A stretch of DNA of 64,000 bases from Ancylobacter sonchi (lineage in GTDB: Bacteria; Pseudomonadota; Alphaproteobacteria; Rhizobiales; Xanthobacteraceae), in the NCBI RefSeq assembly GCF_018390695.1, contig NZ_JAHBGF010000020.1, positions 682,001-746,000 on the forward strand, read 5' to 3'. Below are positions 44,358 through 53,549 of this stretch, piece by piece. Below the pieces are notes generated by a model. The model had not been told where the DNA came from. It made no database searches and saw nothing but the letters and a program-made list of their open reading frames with translations. A program made the position numbers and the translations under genes. The stretch's first letter is position 1; the number at the start of each line of letters is the position of its first letter.

Positions 44358-45572
44358 TCAGATGACCGCTTCGGCGCGCAGATCCGCGATCTGCTCGGGA
44401 GAGAAGCCGAGATCGCCGAGAATCGCCGCGCTGTGCTCGCCGAGTTCCGGCGGCGCCGTCTCCGGCGGCAGGGGCGTGTGCGGCATCTTGATCGGCACCG
44501 AAACGAAGTGGTGCCCGGAGCCCTCCGGCACCTCCGCGACCATGGCGCGGGAGATCACCTGAGGATCTTCCAGCGCTTCCGGGACGGAGTTGATGGCGCT
44601 CGCCGGGACATCGGCGCGATCCAGGAGTTCCAGCCATTCCGTCCGGCCCCGCGCAAGGAAAACGCCGGCGAGGATCGGTTCGAGCGCAGCATGGTTCGCC
44701 GCCCGCGCCGAGCCGTCGGGGAAGCGGGCGTCGGACAACAGCTCGGGCCGTTCGATTGCCGCGCACAGGCGTTCCCACTGCTCGTTGGTGTCGACGCAGA
44801 CCGCGATCGGCTCGTCGGCGGTGCGGAAGGCCTGGAACGGCGCGATGAGCGGGTGCCGGCTGCCGAGACGCCGCGGGGTCTCGCCGGCGTTGAGCCAGCG
44901 CGCGATAGCGTTCTCCATGAGCGCGAGCTGGCAATCGAGCATGGCGACGTCGACGAAGGTTCCCCGCCCGGTCCGCTCGCGCTGCTGGAGGGCGGACAGC
45001 ACGCCGATCGTCGCGAAAAGGCTGGAGCCGATGTCACCGATCGAGGTGCCGACGCGCGCCGGCGGGCCGGTCTCCTCGCCGGTGATGCTCATCATGCCGG
45101 AAAGCGCCTGCGCGATGGCATCGAATGCCGGCTTGTGGCGATAGGGGCCGGTCTGGCCGAAGCCGGAGATCGAGGCATAAATGAGCCTGGGATTGAGTGC
45201 GGCGACCGCATCATATCCGAAGCCGAGCCGGTCCATGGCTCCGGCACGGTTATTCTCGACGAAGACGTCGGCGCCTTGCAGAAGCTTTTCCAGGATCTGC
45301 TTGCCGCGGGGGTTCTTTAGGTCCAGCGCGAGGCTCCGCTTGTTGCGGTTCACGCTCATGAAGTAGATGCTCTTCTGGTCGCGAAACGGTGCGATGATAC
45401 GCGTGAAGTCCCCGGCCCCCCGACGCTCTATCTTGATCACGTCGGCACCGAGCGCCCCGAGCAGCCACGTGCAATAGGGGCCGGCGAGCATGTGCGTGGC
45501 ATCGATGACCCGGATGCCGGAAAGAGGGCCGGAGGACGCCTCGCCCGGGCGTGAGGAATTGTCAGCGTTCAT
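44358..45572 (-). CDS. CaiB/BaiF-family CoA-transferase (family III)
   Basis: About 404 residues. N-terminal LSGIRVIDATHMLAGPYCTWLLGALGADVIKIE (split) has the Rossmann-like start; LDLKNPRGKQILEKLL and ENNRAGAMDRLGFGYD are typical, with the catalytic Asp near residue 165 (in FDAIAQALSGMMSITG) as in formyl-CoA transferase. It moves CoA from an acyl-CoA such as succinyl-CoA to the acid substrate. The ATG at 45572 starts the conserved region, with AGGAG ten bases upstream. Divergent from matB; the 291-bp gap holds a GGTGC-N7-GCACC-type box. Confidence 0.9.
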   Translation of the reverse strand: MNADNSSRPGEASSGPLSGIRVIDATHMLAGPYCTWLLGALGADVIKIERRGAGDFTRIIAPFRDQKSIYFMSVNRNKRSLALDLKNPRGKQILEKLLQGADVFVENNRAGAMDRLGFGYDAVAALNPRLIYASISGFGQTGPYRHKPAFDAIAQALSGMMSITGEETGPPARVGTSIGDIGSSLFATIGVLSALQQRERTGRGTFVDVAMLDCQLALMENAIARWLNAGETPRRLGSRHPLIAPFQAFRTADEPIAVCVDTNEQWERLCAAIERPELLSDARFPDGSARAANHAALEPILAGVFLARGRTEWLELLDRADVPASAINSVPEALEDPQVISRAMVAEVPEGSGHHFVSVPIKMPHTPLPPETAPPELGEHSAAILGDLGFSPEQIADLRAEAVI

Positions 45573-45681
45573 CGTGCATCGGCTCCTGCGGATCGGAACA
45601 GCCGCATCCGGTCGCGGCATGGGATCGAGGGACTGTCTCGAAATGCGCCCGCACGAACAATCAGCTATTTCAGGCCTATTT

Positions 45682-45698
45682 CGTGCTCTGAATGCACC
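45682..45698. promoter_or_regulatory. LysR-type box CGTGC-N7-GCACC
   Basis: CGTGCTCTGAATGCACC differs from the site at 36549 by two bases and has identical spacing. It lies in the divergent caiB-like/matB promoter region, 110 bp from the caiB-like start and 166 bp from matB, nine kilobases from the LysR gene. Confidence 0.65.
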
Positions 45699-45863
45699 AA
45701 TGTCACCTGACCGGCATGGCGCTTCCACTCGAACAGGAAGGTTGATCGACGGTTTCCCGGATCGACGACATGTGCATCGTCAGCACCAATGGCTGCGATA
45801 AAACTGATCGTGCGGTGGCGCGGGCACGGCTAGTTTGCCGCCACCTGCTTCGGAACGCTTGCC

Positions 45864-47384
45864 ATGCCCAATCATTTCATCGACCTCGTGCGCGCACATG
45901 CGCCGGATGCCGCGCGGACCTTCCTGGAAACGCCGGAGGGACGCGTCGTCTCCTATGGCGAGCTCGACCGCCGCTCGGCGCAATACGCCAATGCACTGGC
46001 CGCACGCGGGGTCGCTCCCGGCGACCGGGTGGCGCTGCAGGTCGAAAAAAGCGTCGAGGCGGTGTTCGCCTTTCTCGGCACGCTACGGGCGGGAGCGGTG
46101 TTCCTGCCGCTAAACACCGCCTATACGGCCCCCGAGATCGACTATTTCCTCGGCGATGCCGAAGCGACGGTCTTCGTGTGCGATCCCGCCCGGCTCGGCG
46201 AATTGTCGGCGGTCGCCTCGGCCCGCAAGGTTCCGCACGTGCTCACCCTGGACAGGGAAGGCGCGGGCACGCTGGCGCAGGTGGCGGACCGAGCGGCCAC
46301 GGACTTCCGTGATGCCGCGCGAGGCGAGGACGACCTCGCGGCGCTCCTGTACACCTCGGGTACCACCGGCCGCTCCAAGGGAGCCATGCTCACCCATGGC
46401 AATCTCGCCTCGAACGCGCTGGCCCTTGTCGAGAGCTGGCGTTTCACGTCGGACGACGTGCTGATCCACGCACTGCCGATCTTCCACACGCATGGCCTGT
46501 TCGTCGCCATCAATCTGACGCTGCTCGCTGGCTCGTCGATGATCTTCCTGCCCAGGTTCGACCCGGATCAGGTCCTGCCGCTGATGGCACGGGCGACGGT
46601 GATGATGGGCGTGCCGACCTTCTATGCCCGGCTTCTCAGGCAGCCGAACCTGTCGTCGGCGGCGACCGCGCATATGCGGCTGTTCATTTCCGGATCGGCG
46701 CCGTTGCTCGCCGACACGCATCGCGAGTGGGAGGCGCGGACGGACCACGCTATTCTCGAACGCTACGGCATGACCGAGACGGGCATGAACACCTCGAACC
46801 CCTATGAGGGGGAGCGGATTGCCGGAACGGTGGGGTTTCCCTTGCCCGGCATCCGGGTGCGCGTCGTCGATCCGCAAAGCGGGGCGGGGCTCCAGTCCGG
46901 CGAGATCGGCATGATCGAGGTGAAGGGCCCGAACGTGTTCGCCGGCTATTGGCGGATGCCCGAGAAGACCGCCTCCGAGTTGCACGACGGCTGGTTCGTT
47001 ACCGGCGATCTCGGCTTGGTCGACGCCCGCGGCTATGTGCAGATCGTCGGGCGCGGCAAGGACCTCGTGATCACCGGCGGCTACAATGTCTATCCCAAGG
47101 AGATCGAGAGCGAGATCGATGCGTTGCCGGGCGTGGTCGAAAGCGCGGTGATCGGCCTGCCGCACGCCGATTTCGGCGAGGCCGTCACCGCGGTGGTCGT
47201 GGCACGCGAAGGTGCCGGCCTCGATGAAAAGGCCGTCCTCGCGGCCCTCAATGGCCGTCTCGCCCGATACAAGCTGCCGAAGCGGGTGCTGTTCCTCGAC
47301 GATCTGCCGCGCAACACGATGGGCAAGGTGCAGAAAAACCGTCTGAGAGAGACTTACGGCACCCTGTACCGCGACCTCCCATGA
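45864..47384 (+). CDS. matB: Malonyl-CoA synthetase (acyl-CoA/AMP ligase)
   Basis: 506 residues, close in length and sequence to rhizobial MatB, which makes malonyl-CoA from malonate, ATP and CoA. The P-loop YTSGTTGRSKGAMLTHGN is near residue 162, RYGMTETGMNTSNPYEG near 304, and the C-terminal catalytic Lys in PRNTMGKVQKN near 490. The ATG at 45864 begins the family frame; ribosome site weak. It is divergent from the CaiB-like gene. Alone here, without MatA decarboxylase or MatC carrier, so a methylmalonate-like substituted malonate is equally possible. Confidence 0.9.
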   Translation: MPNHFIDLVRAHAPDAARTFLETPEGRVVSYGELDRRSAQYANALAARGVAPGDRVALQVEKSVEAVFAFLGTLRAGAVFLPLNTAYTAPEIDYFLGDAEATVFVCDPARLGELSAVASARKVPHVLTLDREGAGTLAQVADRAATDFRDAARGEDDLAALLYTSGTTGRSKGAMLTHGNLASNALALVESWRFTSDDVLIHALPIFHTHGLFVAINLTLLAGSSMIFLPRFDPDQVLPLMARATVMMGVPTFYARLLRQPNLSSAATAHMRLFISGSAPLLADTHREWEARTDHAILERYGMTETGMNTSNPYEGERIAGTVGFPLPGIRVRVVDPQSGAGLQSGEIGMIEVKGPNVFAGYWRMPEKTASELHDGWFVTGDLGLVDARGYVQIVGRGKDLVITGGYNVYPKEIESEIDALPGVVESAVIGLPHADFGEAVTAVVVAREGAGLDEKAVLAALNGRLARYKLPKRVLFLDDLPRNTMGKVQKNRLRETYGTLYRDLP

Positions 47385-47389
47385 GGCCA

Positions 47390-47411
47390 AGGCGGAACCA
47401 AATGTCCGCCT
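47390..47411 (+). terminator. Hairpin after matB
   Basis: AGGCGGA/TCCGCCT with an 8-base loop lies six bases after the matB stop, followed by CTGGCGC without a T-run. Moderate terminator candidate. Confidence 0.45.
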
Positions 47412-47751
47412 CTGGCGCTAAGGCGCGCGACCATACGCGCGTCTATCGCGAGCTGAGTCCTGATCGCCTCCGGCCTGAGGAGGGCTTCTGAGTTTCATTG
47501 ATCCGAACCCATGCGTCGGATCACCAGAAGCTGACCTTCGCCACAAGGGCCGGCAGTGTCCGCTTCCCAGTGGAGCGCTAACGACCGGTTTTGGCGCTGG
47601 GGCGACATATTTTCATGCTCGGCGAGGGCTTTTATGCTTCTTCTGGCCGGCCTGCTACACGCGCCAGGCAGATGACGGCACGGCGCCCGGGCAGCGGCGG
47701 TCTGGTGGAGCCCACCGCTATGCCGGACCCAACGAACCAGGCTGACGCCTT
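47412..47751. other. Intergenic region without a recognised gene
   Basis: This 340-bp spacer separates convergent matB and the DUF1254 gene. A minus-strand frame ending near 47532 (RTLPALVAKVSFW) resembles the C-terminal strand of an outer-membrane barrel, but it is too short to call. Confidence 0.3.
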
Positions 47752-48765
47752 CTACGATGCTGGCTGCGCCTCCGGCATCTTCCACTCTCCGTTCAGGATC
47801 TCGGCTCGAGGGCGGTAGAGCCGAAAGGTGTAATTCCACCCCTTCGTGATCGGCAGGCAATTCACGATTTTCCCGTCGCAGCCACCGAACTGGACGTCGA
47901 TCGCGCCATCGGCACTCTTCTTGGCGGTGATGCTGTTGACCGAATAGGCGTCGTAATCGTTCTTCCGGAAGAAGCCCTTGTCGTCATAGACACTGATCGA
48001 CCAGAACGCGTCGACGGGGACCTCTCCCACTCTGAGCTTGTAAGTCGTCTCGCCGTCGTTTTTGGCCGGGGCCACTGAGAGGTAGGAAGCATCCTTATCG
48101 GGGTTGCCGCCCCAGCCGGCTGCCGTGCCGATCAAGTGCTTGACCGGATCGACCTCTCCCTTCGCTCCGAACGCATTGGTGAAGCTGCCGGATGCCGCGG
48201 ACAGAGCTTCGAGCGCGTCGCGGATCTTCTTCTGTTGAGCCAGGTCCCAGTTCGGGGCCTCGAACTTGCCAACCGAGTTCTGCTCCAGCTTCAGTGCATC
48301 TTGCAGAGCGTGAACCTGCGCGAGGTCGTTGGTGTCGTTGGGATCGACAAGGATACGGACCGCAACGAACACATAGCGGGTACCGACTTCATCCCCGGTG
48401 AGCGTCGTGCGGCCGGGGTCGTAGACCACCATCGGGGTGTAATGGTCTTCGTTGATGACCTGCATCGAGATGAAGCGCTTGCCGGCGTCGGGAAGGGTGA
48501 TGGTCACCGGGCCGGCATCGAGGTCGAAGAGCGCCTGGGAATAGAGCGTATCCCGGTTCATCCGGACCACAGGCTGCTTGTCGATCGGCGTCGGCGTCCT
48601 GTTATGGACGAATTTGCCGAGGCCGCCCGCGTCGACCGTTTTGCTCATATAGAAATCGGTCTCGGCTCGCTTGAAGTTGTCGACGTTGACGGGAACCGTC
48701 TGTGAGGACGCCGCGCAGGGTGCGAGAACCAGGAAACTCAGGCTGTAGACCAACTTCATTCGCAT
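47752..48765 (-). CDS. Exported DUF1254/DUF1214 protein
   Basis: About 337 residues: signal peptide (RMKLVYSLSFLVLAPCAASS), N-terminal DUF1254 half with VVRMNRDTLYSQALFDLDAGP and MQVINEDHYTPMVVYDPG, and a C-terminal DUF1214 half with VDAFWSISVYDDKGFFRKN and YSVNSITA. These periplasmic double-domain proteins are widespread and their activity is unknown. The ATG at 48765 was chosen because GAGGT lies nine bases upstream, inside the longer frame from 48780. Neighbouring exported proteins (phosphatase, barrel) suggest an envelope or scavenging role. Confidence 0.88.
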   Translation of the reverse strand: MRMKLVYSLSFLVLAPCAASSQTVPVNVDNFKRAETDFYMSKTVDAGGLGKFVHNRTPTPIDKQPVVRMNRDTLYSQALFDLDAGPVTITLPDAGKRFISMQVINEDHYTPMVVYDPGRTTLTGDEVGTRYVFVAVRILVDPNDTNDLAQVHALQDALKLEQNSVGKFEAPNWDLAQQKKIRDALEALSAASGSFTNAFGAKGEVDPVKHLIGTAAGWGGNPDKDASYLSVAPAKNDGETTYKLRVGEVPVDAFWSISVYDDKGFFRKNDYDAYSVNSITAKKSADGAIDVQFGGCDGKIVNCLPITKGWNYTFRLYRPRAEILNGEWKMPEAQPAS

Positions 48766-48943
48766 TGAGCGGTACCTCATTGGCGTCTTTGATTCATTTG
48801 CTTATCGGCGCAAGGCCGATGGGCCCATTCTCGTGCCCGGGCTGATCGCTGGCAAAGGATCGGTAGATGCCCGCGATCCACCAGGGGGCATGTCCGGTTC
48901 TGGGCGGCGAACCAATTTCCGGAACAGCAGCGCCTCGGCTCCT

Positions 48944-49777
48944 TCAGTGCGCGGACAGTGCGGCAGCCTCCGCGGCGCATTCGGAGGACGAGGGCACCGA
49001 TTTCGCCTTCGCGGCCTTCACTTCCGCTTTGGCGGCTTCGAGGTCGGCGAGGAAAGCCGGGTCGGTTTGCAGCCGCGCGACCGTCGCCGCGCCCATGATC
49101 CTCCCAGCATCGACATCGCTCTGCCAATGGGCGTTGCAGATCACGCGGCTCTGACCGAATTCGAGGCCCCGCTTCAGCAGCGCATCCGCGCGCTCGGGAT
49201 TGATCTGCGCGAAGACGAGGGCCCAGCCCCAGCCGGCCGCCGTGTGCCCGGACGGGTAGGAGCCGTCCTCACGCAGGATCGCCTCCTGATCCGCCCGGCA
49301 GGTCGCTTCGTTGTGAACCACGAAGGGGCGCGTCCGGTTGTACTTGTTCTTCACGCCATAGGTGGAAAGGCCGAAATCCGACAGCATCTTCTGCATCATC
49401 GCGTAGAGGCGCGGGGTCTGCTCGCTGTCGATGCGAACCCCCATCGCGCAGGAGAAATTGTCGGCCGCCTGTGGAAAGGCGAGATCCGCGTCGGTATGGG
49501 CGAGCTTCCAGCGCTCGGTGTCACGCAGGGGGATGGTCGCCTTGCGGGCTTCCTCGTCCCGGGCCAGCGCCGCAGAATCCGCCTCCGGCGGCGGGCCGAG
49601 CAGGACGAGGCTGTTCGGCAGGTCGGACCGATTGAGATAGCCCGGCGCGATCTTGAAATGCGGGTCGGTGACCGCGGGCTGCGCTTCATCCGCCTGCGCC
49701 GGGACCTGCCCGAAGAGCGCGAACAGCGCAATCAGCGATACATATGCGGCCCGCACGACCGCCCGGATTATCGGCAT
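48944..49777 (-). CDS. Class A acid phosphatase (PhoN-like, PAP2 fold)
   Basis: About 277 residues, with a signal peptide ending near residue 29 (QVPAQA). The class A phosphatase signature is complete: K143-x6-R150-P151, PSGH at 175-178 and SR at 210-211 with H217 and D221. It hydrolyses phosphomonoesters in the periplasm at acid pH via a phosphohistidine. The ATG at 49777 was preferred, as AGAGG lies seven bases upstream; three ATGs up to 49807 are in frame. It follows the barrel gene by 41 bp on the same strand, so they are likely one operon. Confidence 0.92.
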   Translation of the reverse strand: MPIIRAVVRAAYVSLIALFALFGQVPAQADEAQPAVTDPHFKIAPGYLNRSDLPNSLVLLGPPPEADSAALARDEEARKATIPLRDTERWKLAHTDADLAFPQAADNFSCAMGVRIDSEQTPRLYAMMQKMLSDFGLSTYGVKNKYNRTRPFVVHNEATCRADQEAILREDGSYPSGHTAAGWGWALVFAQINPERADALLKRGLEFGQSRVICNAHWQSDVDAGRIMGAATVARLQTDPAFLADLEAAKAEVKAAKAKSVPSSSECAAEAAALSAH

Positions 49778-49818
49778 TCCCATTCCTCTCGGCATGTTTG
49801 AACTCATATGGGCCCCGG

Positions 49819-50616
49819 TCAGAACCGGTATGTCGCCGCGATGGCGGGCCCGTGCTGTGTCACGTCGTACATGAAGCCATCGTCTCGATAGTCGACATGG
49901 AGCGCCCGGTAGCCGGCTTTCAGCGTCAGGTTTTCGTTCCAGGCGTAGTTGACGCTGCCCAGCCCCTGCCAGGTCAGGCGCGAGCCGGCGCCGAAACCGC
50001 CAATATCGCCCGCCACCGTCAAGCTCCACGGACCGCCGAGCTCCACGCCGAGCCGCGCGCCGACGATCGGGTCGACCCACATCTGCGATTCACCATGATC
50101 GATGCGGAGATTGGCGAGCCCGGGCATGATTTCCAGCTTGTTGTTCAGGTTCCACAACCGGACGCCGGCGCCCACATCGAGCGCAAGGACGGCGTCCTCA
50201 TGGACGCGGTAGAGGACGGAGCCTTGCAGGGTCGTGCTCTGCGAGCGCAGCTTCAGCGCGGAAAAGAACGGACCGGGCAAGGTGGAGCCGCTTGTCACCT
50301 GCGAGAACTGCCCGTCGACCAGGAAGCTCCAGCGATCGATGCGCATTTCGGCAGACGCCATGAACGCGCCGTTCAACTCCTTGAGCACGTCGCGGAAGTG
50401 CAGGCTGATATCCGCCGCCGGCAGCGGCGGCAGCGTCGCGCTCCGGCCGTCGATCGCCGTCGCCCAGATATAGGTGGTGACGGAAAAGCTCGGAGTGGAG
50501 GTGAAGACGGGAGCTGGAGGTTTGGCAGGCACCGGCAGATCGGACGCCCAGGCCGACCCGCAAAGGAAGCTCGCCATCAAACCAATGGCAAGATCGCGCG
50601 CCGTTGCGGCTGACAT
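49819..50616 (-). CDS. Outer-membrane beta-barrel protein of unknown function
   Basis: About 265 residues: signal peptide (residues 1-24, ending SAWA), a Pro-rich spacer, then repeating amphipathic strands (such as GSVNYAWNENLTLKAGYRAL) and a C-terminal aromatic strand ending IAATYRF, the usual BAM signal. Similar proteins in rhizobia are annotated as porin-like or hypothetical exported proteins. The ATG at 50616 follows AGGGAA. Upstream of the phosphatase; may help phosphate-ester or lipid transport, but nothing proves it. Confidence 0.8.
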   Translation of the reverse strand: MSAATARDLAIGLMASFLCGSAWASDLPVPAKPPAPVFTSTPSFSVTTYIWATAIDGRSATLPPLPAADISLHFRDVLKELNGAFMASAEMRIDRWSFLVDGQFSQVTSGSTLPGPFFSALKLRSQSTTLQGSVLYRVHEDAVLALDVGAGVRLWNLNNKLEIMPGLANLRIDHGESQMWVDPIVGARLGVELGGPWSLTVAGDIGGFGAGSRLTWQGLGSVNYAWNENLTLKAGYRALHVDYRDDGFMYDVTQHGPAIAATYRF

Positions 50617-50857
50617 GGCTGTCTGTTCCCTGTCCTGCCCGCCGTACCAGCACCTGCGCGAGCGCTCCGGCTCGCCGCAGCACGCGATCACAGCCCGATC
50701 GGCCGGCGAATGTCGTTGTGAGCATTTCGTCCAAGGCTAGGCGGCTGGTCTTGCCATTTCGCGCCAATCACGACGGGCTATTCTCCCCCACCGGCCTCGA
50801 ACTCCCAGGGATTCGGCCTTATGAAAAGCGTCCACGCGGTGATCGCGACGAGGTCCG

Positions 50858-51859
50858 ATGGCTGATATCCCTTTGACGCGCGGCCAGTTCCTTCTGCCCT
50901 TCGTCAGCATCCTCGACGATATCGGCGCCCCGACGGAGACGCTGCTGGAGCGGTCCCGGCTGCCATCGTCTCTGGTTGAGAAGAGCGACCTCTATCTGCC
51001 GCTCCTGCCGGCGTTGCGCTTCGTCGAGACGGCCCAGAGAACGCAAGGCATCGCGGATTTCGGTTTTCTCGCCGCGCAGCGCCTGCATTTCTCTCACATG
51101 CGGGAGAAGACACGGGCCCTGATCGCGCATTCCCCGACGCTGCTCGTCGCGCTCCGGCATGCCTGCTATTGGGCATCGCGGGAAGACACCATCCTCAGCA
51201 TGTGGATCGAGCATGACGCCGATCATGTGCGGGTCTGCAGCCGGCTCGCCCGCACCAGCGGACTGCTGCATCTGAAATACGCGCAATGGATCCAGAACAT
51301 TTTCCCGATCCACATCGTCCGGCAATTCGCGGGGCCCGACTGGATGCCGACCGCGATCGCGTTTGAATCATCTTATGCGCCGAGCCCTGCGACGCGAGCC
51401 TGCTGGCCGAATGTGCGGTTTCTGTCGGGCCAGCGTGCCGCCTGGATTAGCCTGCCGATCACGCTGCTCGGCCTCCCCAATCGTTCGACCTCGTCATTCG
51501 CGCCGCATCACGATGATGAGGACACTCCTTCCGCCTATGACATCGTCGATCTGCTCAAGCTGATGCTGCCGGCCTATCTCGAAGAGGGAACCACCGCCCT
51601 TGCCGATATCTCCGAGATCGCGGGCGTCAGCACGCGGACGCTTCAGCGCAAGCTCGCCCATGTCGGGCTGTCTTATTCGGAGATACTCGACACGGTCAGG
51701 TACGAGAATGCGAGCCGGCTGCTTCGCGACACCGATTGCAGGATCATCGACGTTGCCTTTTCCTCCGGCTACGCGGACCCCGCGCACTTCAGCCGCGCTT
51801 TCCGTCGCATGACGGGCATGACGCCGCGTCAGTTTCGTGATGAGTCGCGCCTTGGCTAG
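50858..51859 (+). CDS. AraC-family transcriptional regulator (Arabinose_bd-type N-terminus)
   Basis: 333 residues. The N-terminal domain (residues 8-190: FLLPFVSILDDIGAPTETLLER and FLAAQRLHFSHMR) is the ligand-binding type of OruR/ArgR-like AraC proteins. The C-terminal double helix-turn-helix includes TRTLQRKLAHVGLSYSEILD and IIDVAFSSGYADPAHFSRAF, the AraC signature. The ATG at 50858 has GAGGT four bases upstream. Divergent from the barrel-phosphatase genes, so it probably controls them. Effector unknown. Confidence 0.93.
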   Translation: MADIPLTRGQFLLPFVSILDDIGAPTETLLERSRLPSSLVEKSDLYLPLLPALRFVETAQRTQGIADFGFLAAQRLHFSHMREKTRALIAHSPTLLVALRHACYWASREDTILSMWIEHDADHVRVCSRLARTSGLLHLKYAQWIQNIFPIHIVRQFAGPDWMPTAIAFESSYAPSPATRACWPNVRFLSGQRAAWISLPITLLGLPNRSTSSFAPHHDDEDTPSAYDIVDLLKLMLPAYLEEGTTALADISEIAGVSTRTLQRKLAHVGLSYSEILDTVRYENASRLLRDTDCRIIDVAFSSGYADPAHFSRAFRRMTGMTPRQFRDESRLG

Positions 51860-52179
51860 GCGCAGTGTCCCGTGTCACCACTCGCCCTCCGTTGCCTGTA
51901 GGTCGTTCTGGGCTGGCGAAGATTGGGGGAGACCACCCGGTCTATTTCGCCGGATAATGCCGTAAGCTGTTGCTCCAGGCCCGGAAGACGTCGCTCGAAA
52001 CTCACGGCTTCCCTCCGCAGCGTGGCGATCGTCTGCGTCAGTTCGCTTCGGCGCTCTTCAATCTTGCGAATGTCGGACTGGGCGGCGGCGACAGTTTTGT
52101 CGGCATCGAAATCGCATTCTGCCTTGTGACGGTGCTCGGACGCCGAGCCACAGAACGGGCATACGACGGCGCCGCTGCT
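51856..52179 (-). pseudogene. Remnant of a coiled-coil, zinc-hook-like protein (possibly DUF3732/SMC-like ATPase)
   Basis: An open minus-strand frame without a start codon, bounded upstream by a stop at 52180-52182. It begins with a C-x-x-C zinc-like segment (VVCPFCGSASEHRHKAEC) and continues as a heptad-rich coiled coil (IRKIEERRSELTQTIATLRR, then LEQQLTALSGEID) to a stop at 51856-51858. This is the pattern seen at the zinc hook of DUF3732 or other SMC-like ATPases. Both ends of the original gene are gone; the frame converges on the AraC stop. Family assignment is tentative. Confidence 0.45.
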
Positions 52180-52182
52180 TCA

Positions 52183-52501
52183 GCAAAATCCGGGATCGCA
52201 CCATCCGTCGATGGTGCGGCAGCGTCGCCATTAGCTAGCGCGGCGTCTGAAGTGCCGGGCATGGTATTTGTAAGGATCTGCCGGAGAAATTACTGTCAAC
52301 GGCTGGTTCAATCTTCCCTATTTTGATGAACAGCGACCGATCGGGCATTAAGGTGAACGTCTGCTACCCCGCGGCGAGGCGATTTCTGCTCTTGGCGCTT
52401 GTGTTGCTTGGTCGATAAGAATTTTTCCGGCACTTATAAGTGGAGATATTCTGTCATCGCGAAATGAATTCGTGATTCACAAAATAACATGTCTCGTATG
52501 C
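52183..52501. other. AT-rich intergenic region, no recognised gene
   Basis: About 320 bp of lower-GC DNA between the coiled-coil remnant and the CBS gene. It holds the perfect palindrome CACTTATAAGTG at 52431-52442 next to AAAAATTC, which on the minus strand could act as a weak terminator after the CBS gene. The base composition differs from its surroundings and fits decayed accessory DNA. Confidence 0.4.
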
Positions 52502-52909
52502 TTATTCTTGGTCCGACGCGCTGGCTACGATCATGAGATATCTCGCCAGATTGTCGACTGTGATGATCGCGAGATTTCTTCCATTTTCCTCGACCAGCAT
52601 CGCCGCGTGATCGCAGTGAAACATCGATCTGGCGACGCAGAAGATGGAATCGTCGGGACCGCATCGCAGGAGCTCGGGCGCCATCGCATCTGACCTCCCA
52701 TGCCCCGAAAACGAGCCGATCAGGTCTCGTATCGATACGATCCGCTCGGCCTTGCCACATGGCCGCACCAGCAGCACGGCATCGAGGCCGGAAAATGCAA
52801 GCAAGCGTGCGATCGATTCAACGGGCTCGTCGGCTGCCATCTCGACGAGAGGGCAGCCGATCCTGTCCAGGATGTCGCCGACGGTCGGCGGTGTCGATGG
52901 AGCCGGCAA
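52502..52909 (-). CDS. CBS-domain protein at the end of the hydrogenase operon
   Basis: About 135 residues forming a pair of CBS motifs: CPLVEMAADEPVESIARLLAFSGLDAVLLV (split) in residues 19-50 and a second around DSIFCVARSMFHCDHAAMLVEENGRNLAIITVDNLARYL (split). Such a module binds adenine nucleotides and regulates partners. The only upstream start is a TTG one base after the HupE stop, with no good ribosome site, so translation probably depends on coupling to hupE. This gene is not a standard part of hup loci; a role as an energy-state sensor for hydrogenase or nickel uptake is speculative. Confidence 0.75.
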   Translation of the reverse strand: MPAPSTPPTVGDILDRIGCPLVEMAADEPVESIARLLAFSGLDAVLLVRPCGKAERIVSIRDLIGSFSGHGRSDAMAPELLRCGPDDSIFCVARSMFHCDHAAMLVEENGRNLAIITVDNLARYLMIVASASDQE

Positions 52910-52910
52910 A

Positions 52911-53522
52911 TCAAAAGATCCCGGATACGAGACCCACGCCGATCACACAAACCAAGGCTCCGACCGCGCGCGTCCAGTCGCGACCATGGGCGTCTGCCAA
53001 GCGGCCGATCGTCATGCCGATCCCAAGGCCCGCGAGATGCAGCAGCGCAGTGCCGGCCATGAACCCAGCGCCATAGGAGAGGCCCCCGGCATTCTCCGGC
53101 ATTTCCACCCCATGGGCATAACCGTGGAACATCGCGAAGAAGCCGACGAGCCCCATGGCAAGGGCGAGCGGCGCCTCGAGGCGGAGCGCGACCACAGCGC
53201 CCAGCACGACTACGGAGAGCGCGATGCCCAGTTCGACGAAGGGAACGTCGAGTCCCGCCATGCCCAGCCCGCCGCCAATGGCCATGACGGCGACAAAGGC
53301 GGAGGGAACGGCCCATATCGCCCGCCCGCCGAGCTGCCAGGCGAAGAGACCGACCGTCACCATGGCCAGGACGTGATCGAGCCCGGTGACGGGATGCATG
53401 AAACCGTGAGCGAAGCCATGCGTCGCTCCGACGCCCGTATGGGCGAAGGCGAGCGATGGGCTCAGAGCGAGGACGGAGAGCGCCGCGGTGAAAGCCGAGG
53501 CGCGGCTGGAACGAAGGCCCAT
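52911..53522 (-). CDS. hupE: HupE/UreJ nickel permease
   Basis: 203 residues: signal-like N-terminus (residues 1-27, ending LAFA), then HTGVGATHGFAHGFMHPVTGLDH, whose H-x5-H-x3-F-x-H-P-x-x-G-x-D-H-type motif is the nickel-binding signature. About six membrane helices follow, with FHGYAHGVEMP as second conserved motif. Brings nickel across the inner membrane for the hydrogenase. The ATG at 53522 follows GGAG. Last classical hup/hyp gene, 27 bp after hypE. Confidence 0.93.
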   Translation of the reverse strand: MGLRSSRASAFTAALSVLALSPSLAFAHTGVGATHGFAHGFMHPVTGLDHVLAMVTVGLFAWQLGGRAIWAVPSAFVAVMAIGGGLGMAGLDVPFVELGIALSVVVLGAVVALRLEAPLALAMGLVGFFAMFHGYAHGVEMPENAGGLSYGAGFMAGTALLHLAGLGIGMTIGRLADAHGRDWTRAVGALVCVIGVGLVSGIF

Positions 53523-53549
53523 AGGAATCTCCTGGGAGCGGGTGTCGAG

